From Candidatus Methanoplasma sp. (lineage in GTDB: Archaea; Thermoplasmatota; Thermoplasmata; Methanomassiliicoccales; Methanomethylophilaceae): 38,509 bases of DNA. The notes under the pieces were generated by a model, which was given only the letters and a program-made list of their open reading frames with translations, was not told where the DNA came from and did not search any database. Positions 1 through 8,403 of the stretch are shown here, piece by piece (position 1 is the stretch's first letter; each line of letters starts with the position of its first letter). The DNA is taken from assembly GCA_031283015.1 (NCBI GenBank), contig JAITCQ010000010.1:1-38509 (forward strand), read 5' to 3'. A program made the translations under genes and the position numbers.

Positions 1-96
1 GATGACAGCTACATCGTCCATGACAATCGCGTCCTGAGGGCAGACATCCACGCAGGCTCCGCACGCTACACACTCTGCTTCTATGACTTTTGGCAT
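1..96 (-). CDS. 4Fe-4S ferredoxin, N-terminal part (cut by window edge)
   Basis: The first 32 codons are visible on the minus strand, beginning with ATG at 96. The sequence opens MPKVIEAECVACGACVDVCP, so a CxxCxxCxxxCP motif binding one [4Fe-4S] cluster is complete, followed by an acidic stretch typical of small bacterial-type ferredoxins. Such proteins shuttle low-potential electrons in the cytoplasm. A second cluster motif, if present, lies outside the window. The gene is divergent from the amidohydrolase at 237. Family assignment is firm; the redox partner is unknown. Confidence 0.85.
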   Translation of the reverse strand, partial: MPKVIEAECVACGACVDVCPQDAIVMDDVAVI

Positions 97-209
97 GGTT
101 TTACACCTGGACCGATAAAACCATGTTAGTATTTTAACGTTTCCGAGAGTATGCTGGCGGTGTCCCCCGGACATGCTGGCATCCGGAATTATGGCCTTTC
201 TCCATCTGA

Positions 210-217
210 TTTATACT
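210..217 (+). promoter_or_regulatory. TATA box for the amidohydrolase-UspA unit
   Basis: TTTATACT lies about 20-27 nt upstream of the ATG at 237. This is the archaeal TATA-to-start distance, so the transcript is probably leaderless or nearly so. No purine-rich ribosome binding site is seen before the ATG, which fits. Confidence 0.5.
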
Positions 218-236
218 GCTACCTGCATACGCCCCC

Positions 237-1286
237 ATGGACGTGCTGAGCGGTTCCGTGCTGACGAAAGAAGGCATCATCGACGGGTACGTCTGCATCG
301 AGAATGGTATCGTGATATCCGTGGAAGAGGGTGTTCCCCCCGCGCCGCCTCTGGCGTCGGGGCTTGTCGTGCCCCCGTTGGTCAACTCACACACCCACTG
401 CGCGGACATCGGCCTGAAGGTGCCGGGGGAAATGACGGTCGAAGAACTTGTCGGCCCCCCGGACGGGCTTAAACATGTCTATCTGAGAGGACTTGACGAA
501 GGATCCCTCGAAAAGAACATCAGAACATACGCGGAGACCTCCCGCAGGAACGGGATAGGGGCGTTCATCGATTTCAGGGAGGGAGGGGAAAGGGGATGCA
601 GGATACTCAGAAAGGCCGCCCCTGAGGCGGCGGTGCTGGGCCGGCCCGTGAGCCAAGAGTGCGACCCGGGGGAGATATCCCGGATACTGGACGCCGCGGA
701 CGGCATCGGCATCTCGGGAATATCCGATATGGAACACAGGTACCTCGAAAAGGCGGCGGACCTGACCCGTGACAGAGGGAAGATGTTCGCCGTCCATGCC
801 AGCGAGAGAAGGAGGGAGGACATCGACCTCATACTGTCGCTGGACCCGGCGTTCGTCGTGCATATGACGGAAGCGACGGATTCCGACCTGCTGAAATGCG
901 CGGAGGCGGAAGTTCCGATCGTCGTGTGCGCCGGGTCCAACCGATATTTCAAAAAAACGCCGCCCATAAAACGGATGCTGGACTGCGGCGTCGATGTCGC
1001 CATCGGCACGGACAACGCGATGCTCCGCGGCCCGGACATGCGTTCCGAGGCGGCCGTTTTCATGGATGTGTTGCTTTCCCAGGGGGGTTCCGTCGATGAT
1101 GTCACGGACCCCATGCTGAAGAACGGAAGAAAGCTATTATATCCGCATAACAAAATCCACGTATCCGTCGGAACGGCGGCGGACCTTACCGTGCTTCCCT
1201 GCTCCGGAGGGTTCCGGATGGACAGGGTGCTGCAGAACAGGGACCCGATATTCAGATACAGACCGGGAAAGGAGGGATTGGACTGA
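237..1286 (+). CDS. Amidohydrolase-superfamily metal-dependent hydrolase
   Basis: A 349-residue cytoplasmic protein with the amidohydrolase TIM-barrel metal signature. The strand-1 HxH is SHTH (His52, His54), later metal histidines fit VHASE (His187) and VVHM (His209), and the catalytic Asp is in GTDN (Asp259). This order matches the cytosine deaminase/chlorohydrolase branch, which hydrolyses C-N or C-Cl bonds on rings or nucleosides. It is shorter than most deaminases of the branch (about 400-450 residues), and the substrate cannot be told from sequence. The ATG at 237 sits behind a TATA box. Its stop overlaps the probable start of the universal stress gene, so the two are co-transcribed. 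Confidence 0.8.
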   Translation: MDVLSGSVLTKEGIIDGYVCIENGIVISVEEGVPPAPPLASGLVVPPLVNSHTHCADIGLKVPGEMTVEELVGPPDGLKHVYLRGLDEGSLEKNIRTYAETSRRNGIGAFIDFREGGERGCRILRKAAPEAAVLGRPVSQECDPGEISRILDAADGIGISGISDMEHRYLEKAADLTRDRGKMFAVHASERRREDIDLILSLDPAFVVHMTEATDSDLLKCAEAEVPIVVCAGSNRYFKKTPPIKRMLDCGVDVAIGTDNAMLRGPDMRSEAAVFMDVLLSQGGSVDDVTDPMLKNGRKLLYPHNKIHVSVGTAADLTVLPCSGGFRMDRVLQNRDPIFRYRPGKEGLD

Positions 1287-1732
1287 GCTTCAAAAAGATA
1301 CTCGTGCCGACGGACGGCAGCGAATTCACCAAATTCGCAGTGGACACAGCGATCGAGCTGGCGGAATTGTCCGGAGGGAAGGTCACCGCGCTGTTCGTTC
1401 TCGATAAATCGATATATGCGAATTCACCAATGGACACCGCGTTGATCAACGTATACGACACGCTGGAGAAAGAGGGCAGGTACGCCACCAGTTATGTCGT
1501 TGAGAAGGCCAAGACCGCCGGCGTGGAAGCGGAGGAGAAGCTGGCGGAGGGCGTGCCGGCGAAGGTCATACTGCAGGAGGCCGAGGCGGGAGAGTACGAC
1601 GTCATCGTGATGGGCACCCTCGGGAGAACTGGGATCTCCAAACTTCTGATGGGAAGCGTCGCGGAAAAGATAGTCCAAAACGCAAAATGCCCCGTGATGG
1701 TCGCAAAGTCGCCGATCGTTTCGAAGGAATGA
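1283..1732 (+). CDS. Universal stress protein (UspA family), probable CTG start
   Basis: A UspA-fold nucleotide-binding protein of about 149 residues. The N-terminal strand reads SFKKILVPTDGSE. The C-terminal part carries the ATP-binding signature GTLGRTG followed by MGSVAEKI and CPVMVAK, so this is the ATP-binding subclass. A GTG at 1304 would delete the first beta strand. In-frame upstream there is no ATG, GTG or TTG, but a CTG at 1283 lies 6 nt after GGAGGG (1271-1276) and gives the expected N-terminus. I therefore place the start at CTG, overlapping the TGA of the preceding gene. The role is a cytoplasmic stress or energy-state response; the client is unknown. Confidence 0.82.
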   Translation: MSFKKILVPTDGSEFTKFAVDTAIELAELSGGKVTALFVLDKSIYANSPMDTALINVYDTLEKEGRYATSYVVEKAKTAGVEAEEKLAEGVPAKVILQEAEAGEYDVIVMGTLGRTGISKLLMGSVAEKIVQNAKCPVMVAKSPIVSKE

Positions 1733-1839
1733 ACCTGAGATTCCAATCAATGCACTTAATTACCTAAAGAAGAATAACCCGCCAGAAATTCAGCGGAAAG
1801 GCCATGCGCCTTTACTGCCGGAGAGATACTTGAGGGTTC

Positions 1840-2691
1840 ATGATGAAAACAGTGGCGGACATAATGACTACGGTGCCTATTGTGGTAGAGGTCCCGGGAA
1901 GCCGTAGCGATGCGATCAACATGATGGTCAGGAACAAGCTGACCGGACTTCCGGTCGTGCGCGCTTCGGACGGCAAACTCATGGGCATCGTTTCCCGGAG
2001 GGATATTTTCAGGAAGTTCAACGAGGACCAACTGTCTCTGATAATGAAGAAGGACTGCATCACGATAACCCCAGATAAAAGCATAGTCGACGCGGCGAAG
2101 ATATTCGCCGGCCGAAGGATACACAGGCTTCCCGTGATAGAGGGCGGGAAGCTCGTGGGCATCGTGACCCCGACCGACCTTCTGAAAGAGATAATGGATA
2201 CGAAGACGTTCATGACCGCGGAGGATGTCATCAGGACCACCTGCGTCACGGCGTACGAAGGCGAACCTCTCGCTTACACCGTGGCGGCGATGAGGATAAG
2301 CGACGTCTCCGCCGTGCCGGTCCTGGACATAAAAGGCAAACTGGTCGGGATACTGACCGACCGCGACCTGTTCAGCGATCAGACCGTGGACGCCGAGGCG
2401 ATGATGCGTCTCGGCATTGAGGATTCCGAACTCGCCGGATACAGGAACGTGCTTCCGCTGTTCTATGCCGCCACTGACAAGTACATATCCGACGACACCA
2501 CCGTCCGCGATTACATGATCAAGGATCCGCAGACCGTGTTCAAGAAGACGCCTTTGAACGACGTTGCCCGCATCATGACGCAGAACGACTTCGGGCAGCT
2601 TCCCGTGCACGGGACCAAGGACGAACTGGTCGGCATGATCTACGACGTGGACGTACTGTGCGCACTGACAGGTAATTCCAATGAGCAATGA
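1840..2691 (+). CDS. Four-CBS-domain protein
   Basis: The 283 residues consist of four CBS repeats (about 1-60, 63-122, 125-185 and 224-283). Each has the beta-alpha-beta pattern ending in phrases such as KLMGIVSRRDI, KLVGIVTPTDL, KLVGILTDRDL and ELVGMIYDVDV. Paired CBS domains form Bateman modules that bind adenosine nucleotides or SAM. No enzymatic domain is attached, so it is probably a stand-alone sensor or regulator. A GAGGG at 1832-1836 precedes ATG 1840; ATG 1843 is an alternative. The 3-prime end overlaps glyS by 11 nt, so it is translationally tied to glycyl-tRNA synthetase. The ligand and target are not evident. Confidence 0.9.
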   Translation: MMKTVADIMTTVPIVVEVPGSRSDAINMMVRNKLTGLPVVRASDGKLMGIVSRRDIFRKFNEDQLSLIMKKDCITITPDKSIVDAAKIFAGRRIHRLPVIEGGKLVGIVTPTDLLKEIMDTKTFMTAEDVIRTTCVTAYEGEPLAYTVAAMRISDVSAVPVLDIKGKLVGILTDRDLFSDQTVDAEAMMRLGIEDSELAGYRNVLPLFYAATDKYISDDTTVRDYMIKDPQTVFKKTPLNDVARIMTQNDFGQLPVHGTKDELVGMIYDVDVLCALTGNSNEQ

Positions 2692-4390
2692 TTCCGGCGG
2701 CGATCTTTTTTCCCTCTGCAGACGCAGAGGGTTCGTCTGGCCCTCCTTTGAGTTATACGGGGGGGTGGCGGGGATGTACGACTACGGGCCTCTCGGCTCG
2801 AACATGAGGAACAACATCGTCGAGGTCTGGAGGGACATATACAGGGGAAGGGAGGGCTTCATCGAGATCGATTCGGAGACCGTCAACCCCCGGGAGGTCT
2901 TCAAAGCGTCCGGTCACGTTGACGAGTTCGCCGACCTCGTCACATATTGCAAAGGATGCGAGGCCGCTTCCAGGGCGGACCACCTTGTCAAAGAGTTCTT
3001 CGACAACCCCGACGTGCTTACTCCGAAGGAACTGGACGAAGCTTTCGTGAAGTTCAAGGTGAAATGCCCGGAATGCGGCGGAGACCTGGGTCCGGTGGAG
3101 GAGTTCAACCTTATGTTCAAGACCGCCATCGGGCCGGGATCCTCAAGAGTGGGATACCTCAGGCCGGAGACGGCGCAGGGGATATTCGTCAATTATCTGA
3201 ACCTTTACAGATACAACAGGGAGAAGCTTCCTCTCGGCGTGATACAGACGGGGAGAGGCTACAGGAACGAGATCGCCCCCCGGCAGGGGATGATAAGGAT
3301 GAGGGAGTTCAACATGATGGAGGTCGAACTCTTCGTCGATCCCGCCGACAAAGGCTGGATCAGGTTCCCCGAGATAGAGAACGATCCGATAACGCTGGTC
3401 CCCAACACCGGCACGGAGACCGTGACGATGACGGTGGGCGAAGCCGTTGAGAAAGGGATCATCGCCAATAAGGTGCTGGCATATTTCGTGTACACCACGC
3501 AGCAGTTCCTGACAAGGTTGGGAATAGATCCGAAAAGGCTGAGGTTCAGGCAGCATCTCCGCGACGAGATGGCGCATTACGCCATGGACTGCTGGGACGC
3601 AGAGGTCCTCCTTTCCTACGGGTGGATAGAGATAACGGGCATAGCCGACAGGGGCTGCTGGGACCTGTCGAGGCACGCTGAATTCTCGGGCACAGACCTC
3701 ACCCACTTCAAGAAGTTCGACGAGCCGAAGGAGATGGAGATCGACAAGGTCAAAGCGAAGCACAAGGCCCTCGGCCCGAAGTTCAAGGAGAAGGCCAAAG
3801 CGATCGCGGAGATCATGGAGACGAAGCTCCCGTCGGACGTCAGGGACGGAAAGCTCGCTCTGGACCTTGAGGACAACGAGATCGTGCTCGACGGCGAGTT
3901 CTTCGAGGTCGTTAAGGTACGGGAGAAAGTGTCCGGAGAAAGGGTGGTTCCCCATGTGATAGAACCATCCCACGGGCTGGACAGGATCTTCTACTCGGTG
4001 CTTGAGCATTCTTTCGCATATGACAAGGAGAACGACTACACCGTCCTTAGACTGGCGCCGGAAGTGGCCCCCATAAAGGCTGGCATATTCCCGCTCATGG
4101 AGAAGGACGGTATGGATGCGCTCGCCATGGACATCTATAAAAAAGTGCATTCCCCGTCCACGGAGGCCTATTACGACGGTTCCGGGACCATAGGCAGAAG
4201 GTATGCGAGGATGGACGAAGTGGGGACCCCGTGGTGCATAACCGTCGATTACGAGTCCCTTGACGGGCCGCTCAAAGGCACCGTGACCATAAGGGACCGC
4301 GACACCGCCGCGCAGAAAAGGATACCTGCGGATTCCGTACCGGACATACTGAGACTGCTGCTCTCGGGCAGACAGTTCGATAGCCTTTGA
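2681..4390 (+). CDS. glyS: Glycyl-tRNA synthetase, archaeal/eukaryal type
   Basis: A class II synthetase charging tRNA-Gly in the cytoplasm. The 569-residue length and order match the archaeal alpha2 enzyme. The N-terminal motif 1 region has RRRGFVWPSFELYGGVAGMY, zinc-type cysteines follow at CKGC and CPEC, and motif 2 contains GRGYRNEIAPRQGMIRMREF. Motif 3 is near EPSHGLDRIFY, and a C-terminal anticodon-binding domain (about residues 440-569) starts around LAPEVAPIKAG. ATG 2681 overlaps the upstream CBS gene by 11 nt. A tRNA-Gly(GCC) gene is about 8 kb downstream. It ends with TGA and appears intact. Confidence 0.97.
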   Translation: MSNDSGGDLFSLCRRRGFVWPSFELYGGVAGMYDYGPLGSNMRNNIVEVWRDIYRGREGFIEIDSETVNPREVFKASGHVDEFADLVTYCKGCEAASRADHLVKEFFDNPDVLTPKELDEAFVKFKVKCPECGGDLGPVEEFNLMFKTAIGPGSSRVGYLRPETAQGIFVNYLNLYRYNREKLPLGVIQTGRGYRNEIAPRQGMIRMREFNMMEVELFVDPADKGWIRFPEIENDPITLVPNTGTETVTMTVGEAVEKGIIANKVLAYFVYTTQQFLTRLGIDPKRLRFRQHLRDEMAHYAMDCWDAEVLLSYGWIEITGIADRGCWDLSRHAEFSGTDLTHFKKFDEPKEMEIDKVKAKHKALGPKFKEKAKAIAEIMETKLPSDVRDGKLALDLEDNEIVLDGEFFEVVKVREKVSGERVVPHVIEPSHGLDRIFYSVLEHSFAYDKENDYTVLRLAPEVAPIKAGIFPLMEKDGMDALAMDIYKKVHSPSTEAYYDGSGTIGRRYARMDEVGTPWCITVDYESLDGPLKGTVTIRDRDTAAQKRIPADSVPDILRLLLSGRQFDSL

Positions 4391-4511
4391 ATCATCTGTA
4401 TATAATACCTTGCCGAGAACACCGTCAAAAACGGACCCGGCATATTTTTTCATATCCTCTGTGGATCCCCCTCGTCTTTTTCGGCGTTTCAGCAGGATAA
4501 CATAAACAATC

Positions 4512-4518
4512 TTTATAT
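4512..4518 (+). promoter_or_regulatory. TATA box upstream of the CBS-RaiA gene
   Basis: TTTATAT is centred about 36 nt upstream of the ATG at 4551. A transcript starting some 25 nt downstream of it would carry a short leader containing GGTGA (4542-4546), which matches the 16S anti-SD. The 157-nt gap after glyS shows no coding potential. Confidence 0.5.
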
Positions 4519-4550
4519 CGGCGGCACTCCGATTAACAAACGGTGAATTG

Positions 4551-5726
4551 ATGGGGGTAGAAGACCTAGAGGACCTGAAAAAATTATCAATTTTGAGATC
4601 GCAGCTGAGTGGGATAACCGTTCGTGACATCATGACGTCGGATTTCCCCACCGTCGGCCCAGAGGACCGGGTCTCGGAGGCTCTCTCAACGATGAGGGAT
4701 TCGGGCTTCCAAGAGATACCGATCGTAGAGAGCGGGAACTATGCGGGCATGGTCAGTTACGGCTCGATATTAAGGAAAGGAAGCGTCACGCCCGATACTA
4801 AAGTGAAGAACCTTGTGCGCAACCTTCCGACCGTTTCCCTCGAAACAGATATAACGAAGATAGCCGAGCACGTCATCGCCAACAACTGCAGGCAGCTGGC
4901 GGTGCTGAACGGAAAGAAGGTCATCGGCATGGTATCGAGAGGCGGCCTCACCAAGGTCGCGGCTGGGATGAAGATACTCAAAGACATCAAGGTCTGGGAG
5001 ATAATGACCACTCCGGTCGAATATGTAAAGGACGACGGCATGCTGGACGACGCCCTGGAGATAATGAGGAGCCTGGACATCAGGACCGTCCCGGTGGTGA
5101 ACAGCAACATGGTCCCGGTGGGGATAGTGGGAATGAAAGAGATCATCGACACCCACTGGAAGACCGACTCGAAGAGCTTCGGCGATTTCAAGAAGAGTTC
5201 GAAGGCGCAGATAACCATAGAGAGCGTCTGCACCGGCGCCATCAGGACCGTCGAGTGGGACGACACGGTCGGCACGGCGGTGTCGGTGATGGAGGAACGC
5301 GGAATATCGACCCTGCCGGTGGTGGAGGGGAAAGAGCTGGTGGGAATGCTCACCGAATACGACATCGTGGAACTGATATCGGCGTGCAGGGAGAGGGATG
5401 CCCTATTCGTGCAGATAAGCGGACTCGACGAAGAGGACAAATTCTACGCCGACGCCATGTACGCCGACATCGAGGCCGAAATGGCCAGGATCTCCAAGAT
5501 ATACAAGCCGGAATCCCTGAGCATACACATAGCCAGATACAACGAGGGCGGGGACCGGAAGAAATACAGCCTGACGGCGAGGCTCTTCATACACGGAACG
5601 GTGATAGACCTGAAGGAGGTGGGCTGGGATCTTGTGAAAGCCAACAACGATCTCATGAAGAAGATGGGGCATCAGGTCATCGGAATGAAGGATTCCAATG
5701 TCACTTTCCGCAAAAGGAAGAAGTGA
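4551..5726 (+). CDS. Four CBS domains fused to a RaiA/HPF-like C-terminal domain
   Basis: A 391-residue protein. Residues about 20-270 hold four CBS repeats (for example DIMTSDFPTV, EIMTTPVEYV, and VVEGKELVGMLTEYDIV). The last 110 residues resemble the S30AE/RaiA fold of ribosome hibernation factors: a helix, then SLSIHIARYNEGGDRKKYSL, strand TARLFIHGTV, helix KEVGWDLVKANNDLMKKM and a basic tail FRKRKK. The inferred role is a nucleotide-sensing factor acting on the small ribosomal subunit. GGTGA precedes ATG 4551; a TTG at 4548 is an alternative. The gene lies between glyS and valS. CBS assignment is firm, the RaiA-like call is by eye. Confidence 0.8.
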   Translation: MGVEDLEDLKKLSILRSQLSGITVRDIMTSDFPTVGPEDRVSEALSTMRDSGFQEIPIVESGNYAGMVSYGSILRKGSVTPDTKVKNLVRNLPTVSLETDITKIAEHVIANNCRQLAVLNGKKVIGMVSRGGLTKVAAGMKILKDIKVWEIMTTPVEYVKDDGMLDDALEIMRSLDIRTVPVVNSNMVPVGIVGMKEIIDTHWKTDSKSFGDFKKSSKAQITIESVCTGAIRTVEWDDTVGTAVSVMEERGISTLPVVEGKELVGMLTEYDIVELISACRERDALFVQISGLDEEDKFYADAMYADIEAEMARISKIYKPESLSIHIARYNEGGDRKKYSLTARLFIHGTVIDLKEVGWDLVKANNDLMKKMGHQVIGMKDSNVTFRKRKK

Positions 5727-5764
5727 ACCCAAATATTTTCCCAACCCTTTTCTCATAACCTTTT

Positions 5765-5771
5765 TTTATAT
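5765..5771 (+). promoter_or_regulatory. TATA box for valS
   Basis: TTTATAT inside a T-rich tract, about 24-30 nt upstream of the valS ATG at 5795. The preceding CCCAACCCTTTTC and T-run at the end of the CBS-RaiA gene may also serve as its T-rich terminator. Confidence 0.5.
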
Positions 5772-5794
5772 CATTCCGATAACCGTCTGTTCAA

Positions 5795-8401
5795 ATGTCG
5801 CAGTATGATTCAGTTTCGGTCGAAAAGCGCTGGCAGAAGATGTGGAAGGACGAGGAGATCTACCGTTTCGATCCCAGTTCGGACAAGCCCGCGTACAGCA
5901 TCGACAACCCGCCGAGATACACGTCCGGGCCCCTTCACCTGGGGCACGCCACGGGATACTCCCTCATAGACTTCGCCGCCAGATACAAGAGGATGAGAGG
6001 ATACAACGTGTTCTTCCCCCTCTGTTTCGACGTTAACGGAACGCCTATCGAGGTGAAGGTGGAGAAGAAGCACAAAATAACGAAGCTAGACCTCCCCCGT
6101 GAGGAGTACAGGAAATTATGCAGCGAGTACGCCAACGGCTTCATCGACGAGATGACGCACCATTTCGAAATAATGGGGGAGAGCATGGACCCCAGCATCT
6201 ACTACCAGACGGACGCCCCTTATTACAGGCGGATCACTCAGCTATCCTTCGTCGAGCTGTTCAGGAAAGGTCTCGTTTACAAGGGGGACTTCCCTGTCAA
6301 CTGGTGCCCGAGATGCATGACCGCCCTGGCGGACGCCGAAGTGGACCATAAGGACAACACCACGAAACTGAACTACGTCAAATTCGGGATAGACGGAACG
6401 GACGACCACGCGATGATCGCGACCACCAGGCCAGAGCTTATCTGCACCTGCAAGGTGGTTGCGGTGCACCCGGACGATGAAGAAAAGAGACACCTTGTCG
6501 GAAAAGAGCTGATCACGCCCATCTACGGGCGCAGGATCAAGGTCATAGCCGATCCGAAAGTGGACCCGGGATACGGGACCGGGAACGTGATGATATGCAC
6601 CATCGGAGATAAAGACGATCTTGAATGGGTCATGAAATATCGTCTGGAAATGGAGAAAGGGATCGACGAGAGCGGAAAGATGACCGGTCTCGCCGGAAAG
6701 TATGCCGGAATGAGCGTTAAGGACGCGAGAGCGTCGATCATCTCCGACCTTAGAGACATTGGCGCTCTTGTCAAACAGGAGGATGCCCCGCAGCAGGTCT
6801 CGGTCTGCTGGAGGTGCGGCGCGCCCATAGAGTATCTCCAGGTCCCGCAGTGGTTCCTTAAAACGCTCGAGCTGAAAAAACAGGTTCACCAAAGAGCCGA
6901 CGAGATAAGATGGTACCCCGAATTCATGAAGGTCAGGCTCAGGGACTGGATCGATTCCCTTGAGTGGGACTGGGTGCTGAGCAGACAGCGCATATTCGCT
7001 ACTCCGGTCCCGGTCTGGGAATGCGAGGATTGCGGGGAGGCCGTCTGCGCGACCGAAGAGCAGTGCTACGTAGACCCCACGCTCGATTCTCCCCCCGTGG
7101 AGAAATGCCCGAAGTGCGGCGGCGGGCTTATCGGATGCACGGATGTCTTCGACACCTGGATGGACTCCTCCGGCTCCTGCCTCTATAACACGTTCTGGAA
7201 AAGGGACGACGAGCTTCACAAGAAGTTCTTCCCCATGAGCATGAGGCCCCAGTCACACGATATCATCAGAACTTGGGCCTTCTACTCCATACTCAGGTCG
7301 GAGCAGATGAAACAGTCCCGCCCCTGGGACGATATAATGATACACGGGTTCATAATGGCGCCCGACGGGACGCCGATGCATTCGTCCGTGGGGAACGTCA
7401 TCGACCCCATCCCCATCTTGGAGAGCTACGGCGCGGACGCCCTCAGATATTTCGCGGCGTCCTGTTCCCTCGGCACGGACCATGCGTTCAGAGAGCCGGA
7501 CGTGACCAGAGGGAAGAAGCTGTCCAACAAGATATTCAACATCGGACAATTTGTCGGAAGGTTCTTCGACGGGATGCCCAAAGAACCGGGAGAACTGAGG
7601 GAATCCGACAAATGGATAATAAGCCGCTATTCCCAGACGGTCAAGGCCGCGACTGGATACCTCGACGAGTATCAGTTCGATAAGGCTATGAAGGAGGTCG
7701 AAGGGTTCATCTGGCACGACCTAGCCGATAATTACGTCGAGATGGTGAAGGCCAGGAACGACCCCGCCGTGAAATATACGCTATACAACGTCTTCCTAGG
7801 ATGCGTGAAGATGGTCGCCCCCGTGATGCCCCATGTCACCGAGGACATCTATCAGGAGCATTTCGCCGCTTACGAAGGGAAGAAGAGCATCCACATAACG
7901 GAATGGCCATCCCCCCTCTTCGTCGACGGGGATGCAGTCGAGACCGGAGAGTCCATCATCGCCGTAACGTCCGCGATAAGAGCGTGGAAATCCGAGAAGA
8001 AGATGCCCCTTAACGCGGAATTGTCGAAGGTGGAAGTGATAGGCGGCGCTCCCGCGCTTGAAAAGGGGCACCGGGACATCGTCGAGACGTCCAAGATCAA
8101 AGAGCTCGTTTTCTCAAAAGAGGCCGACCTGAAAGAGGTCGTCGCGGGAATAAAGCCGATCCATTCCAAACTCGGTCCGGTGTTCAAAGGACAGGCGAAG
8201 GCCATCGCCGCCACTCTTTCCGCTCTATCCCCGGAGGACGCTCTGAAAAAGATGACGCCTGAGGGGCTTGAGCTGGAGATCGGCGGAGAGAGAATTATTC
8301 TTCCGTCAGAGTTCCTGGAAATGGAGAAGAAGCTTACGCTCGGCGGCAAGGCCGTCGAGACGATACAGCTTGGGAGCACGCTGATAGTGCTGGAGATCTG
8401 A
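5795..8401 (+). CDS. valS: Valyl-tRNA synthetase with a degenerate KMSKS loop
   Basis: A class Ia synthetase, 868 residues. HIGH is HLGH (48-51) in the context RYTSGPLHLGHA. The CP1 editing domain has ATTRPE and GTGNVMICTIGDKDD, the archaeal ValRS pattern. Zinc-knuckle cysteines occur at CPRC, CWRC, CEDC and CPKC, and the anticodon-binding domain includes HVTEDIYQEHF. The KMSKS loop reads PMHSSVGN (527-534), so the first lysine is replaced by proline and the following serine by histidine. Everything else is full length and collinear, so I take it as functional. It runs convergently into the helicase gene, with only 2 nt between the stop codons. Confidence 0.93.
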   Translation: MSQYDSVSVEKRWQKMWKDEEIYRFDPSSDKPAYSIDNPPRYTSGPLHLGHATGYSLIDFAARYKRMRGYNVFFPLCFDVNGTPIEVKVEKKHKITKLDLPREEYRKLCSEYANGFIDEMTHHFEIMGESMDPSIYYQTDAPYYRRITQLSFVELFRKGLVYKGDFPVNWCPRCMTALADAEVDHKDNTTKLNYVKFGIDGTDDHAMIATTRPELICTCKVVAVHPDDEEKRHLVGKELITPIYGRRIKVIADPKVDPGYGTGNVMICTIGDKDDLEWVMKYRLEMEKGIDESGKMTGLAGKYAGMSVKDARASIISDLRDIGALVKQEDAPQQVSVCWRCGAPIEYLQVPQWFLKTLELKKQVHQRADEIRWYPEFMKVRLRDWIDSLEWDWVLSRQRIFATPVPVWECEDCGEAVCATEEQCYVDPTLDSPPVEKCPKCGGGLIGCTDVFDTWMDSSGSCLYNTFWKRDDELHKKFFPMSMRPQSHDIIRTWAFYSILRSEQMKQSRPWDDIMIHGFIMAPDGTPMHSSVGNVIDPIPILESYGADALRYFAASCSLGTDHAFREPDVTRGKKLSNKIFNIGQFVGRFFDGMPKEPGELRESDKWIISRYSQTVKAATGYLDEYQFDKAMKEVEGFIWHDLADNYVEMVKARNDPAVKYTLYNVFLGCVKMVAPVMPHVTEDIYQEHFAAYEGKKSIHITEWPSPLFVDGDAVETGESIIAVTSAIRAWKSEKKMPLNAELSKVEVIGGAPALEKGHRDIVETSKIKELVFSKEADLKEVVAGIKPIHSKLGPVFKGQAKAIAATLSALSPEDALKKMTPEGLELEIGGERIILPSEFLEMEKKLTLGGKAVETIQLGSTLIVLEI

Positions 8402-8403
8402 GA

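Noticed and set aside
3143..4651. A 502-residue open frame on the minus strand opposite glyS
   Set aside because: It is the antisense image of glyS, has no motif, and the sense strand is unmistakably GlyRS.
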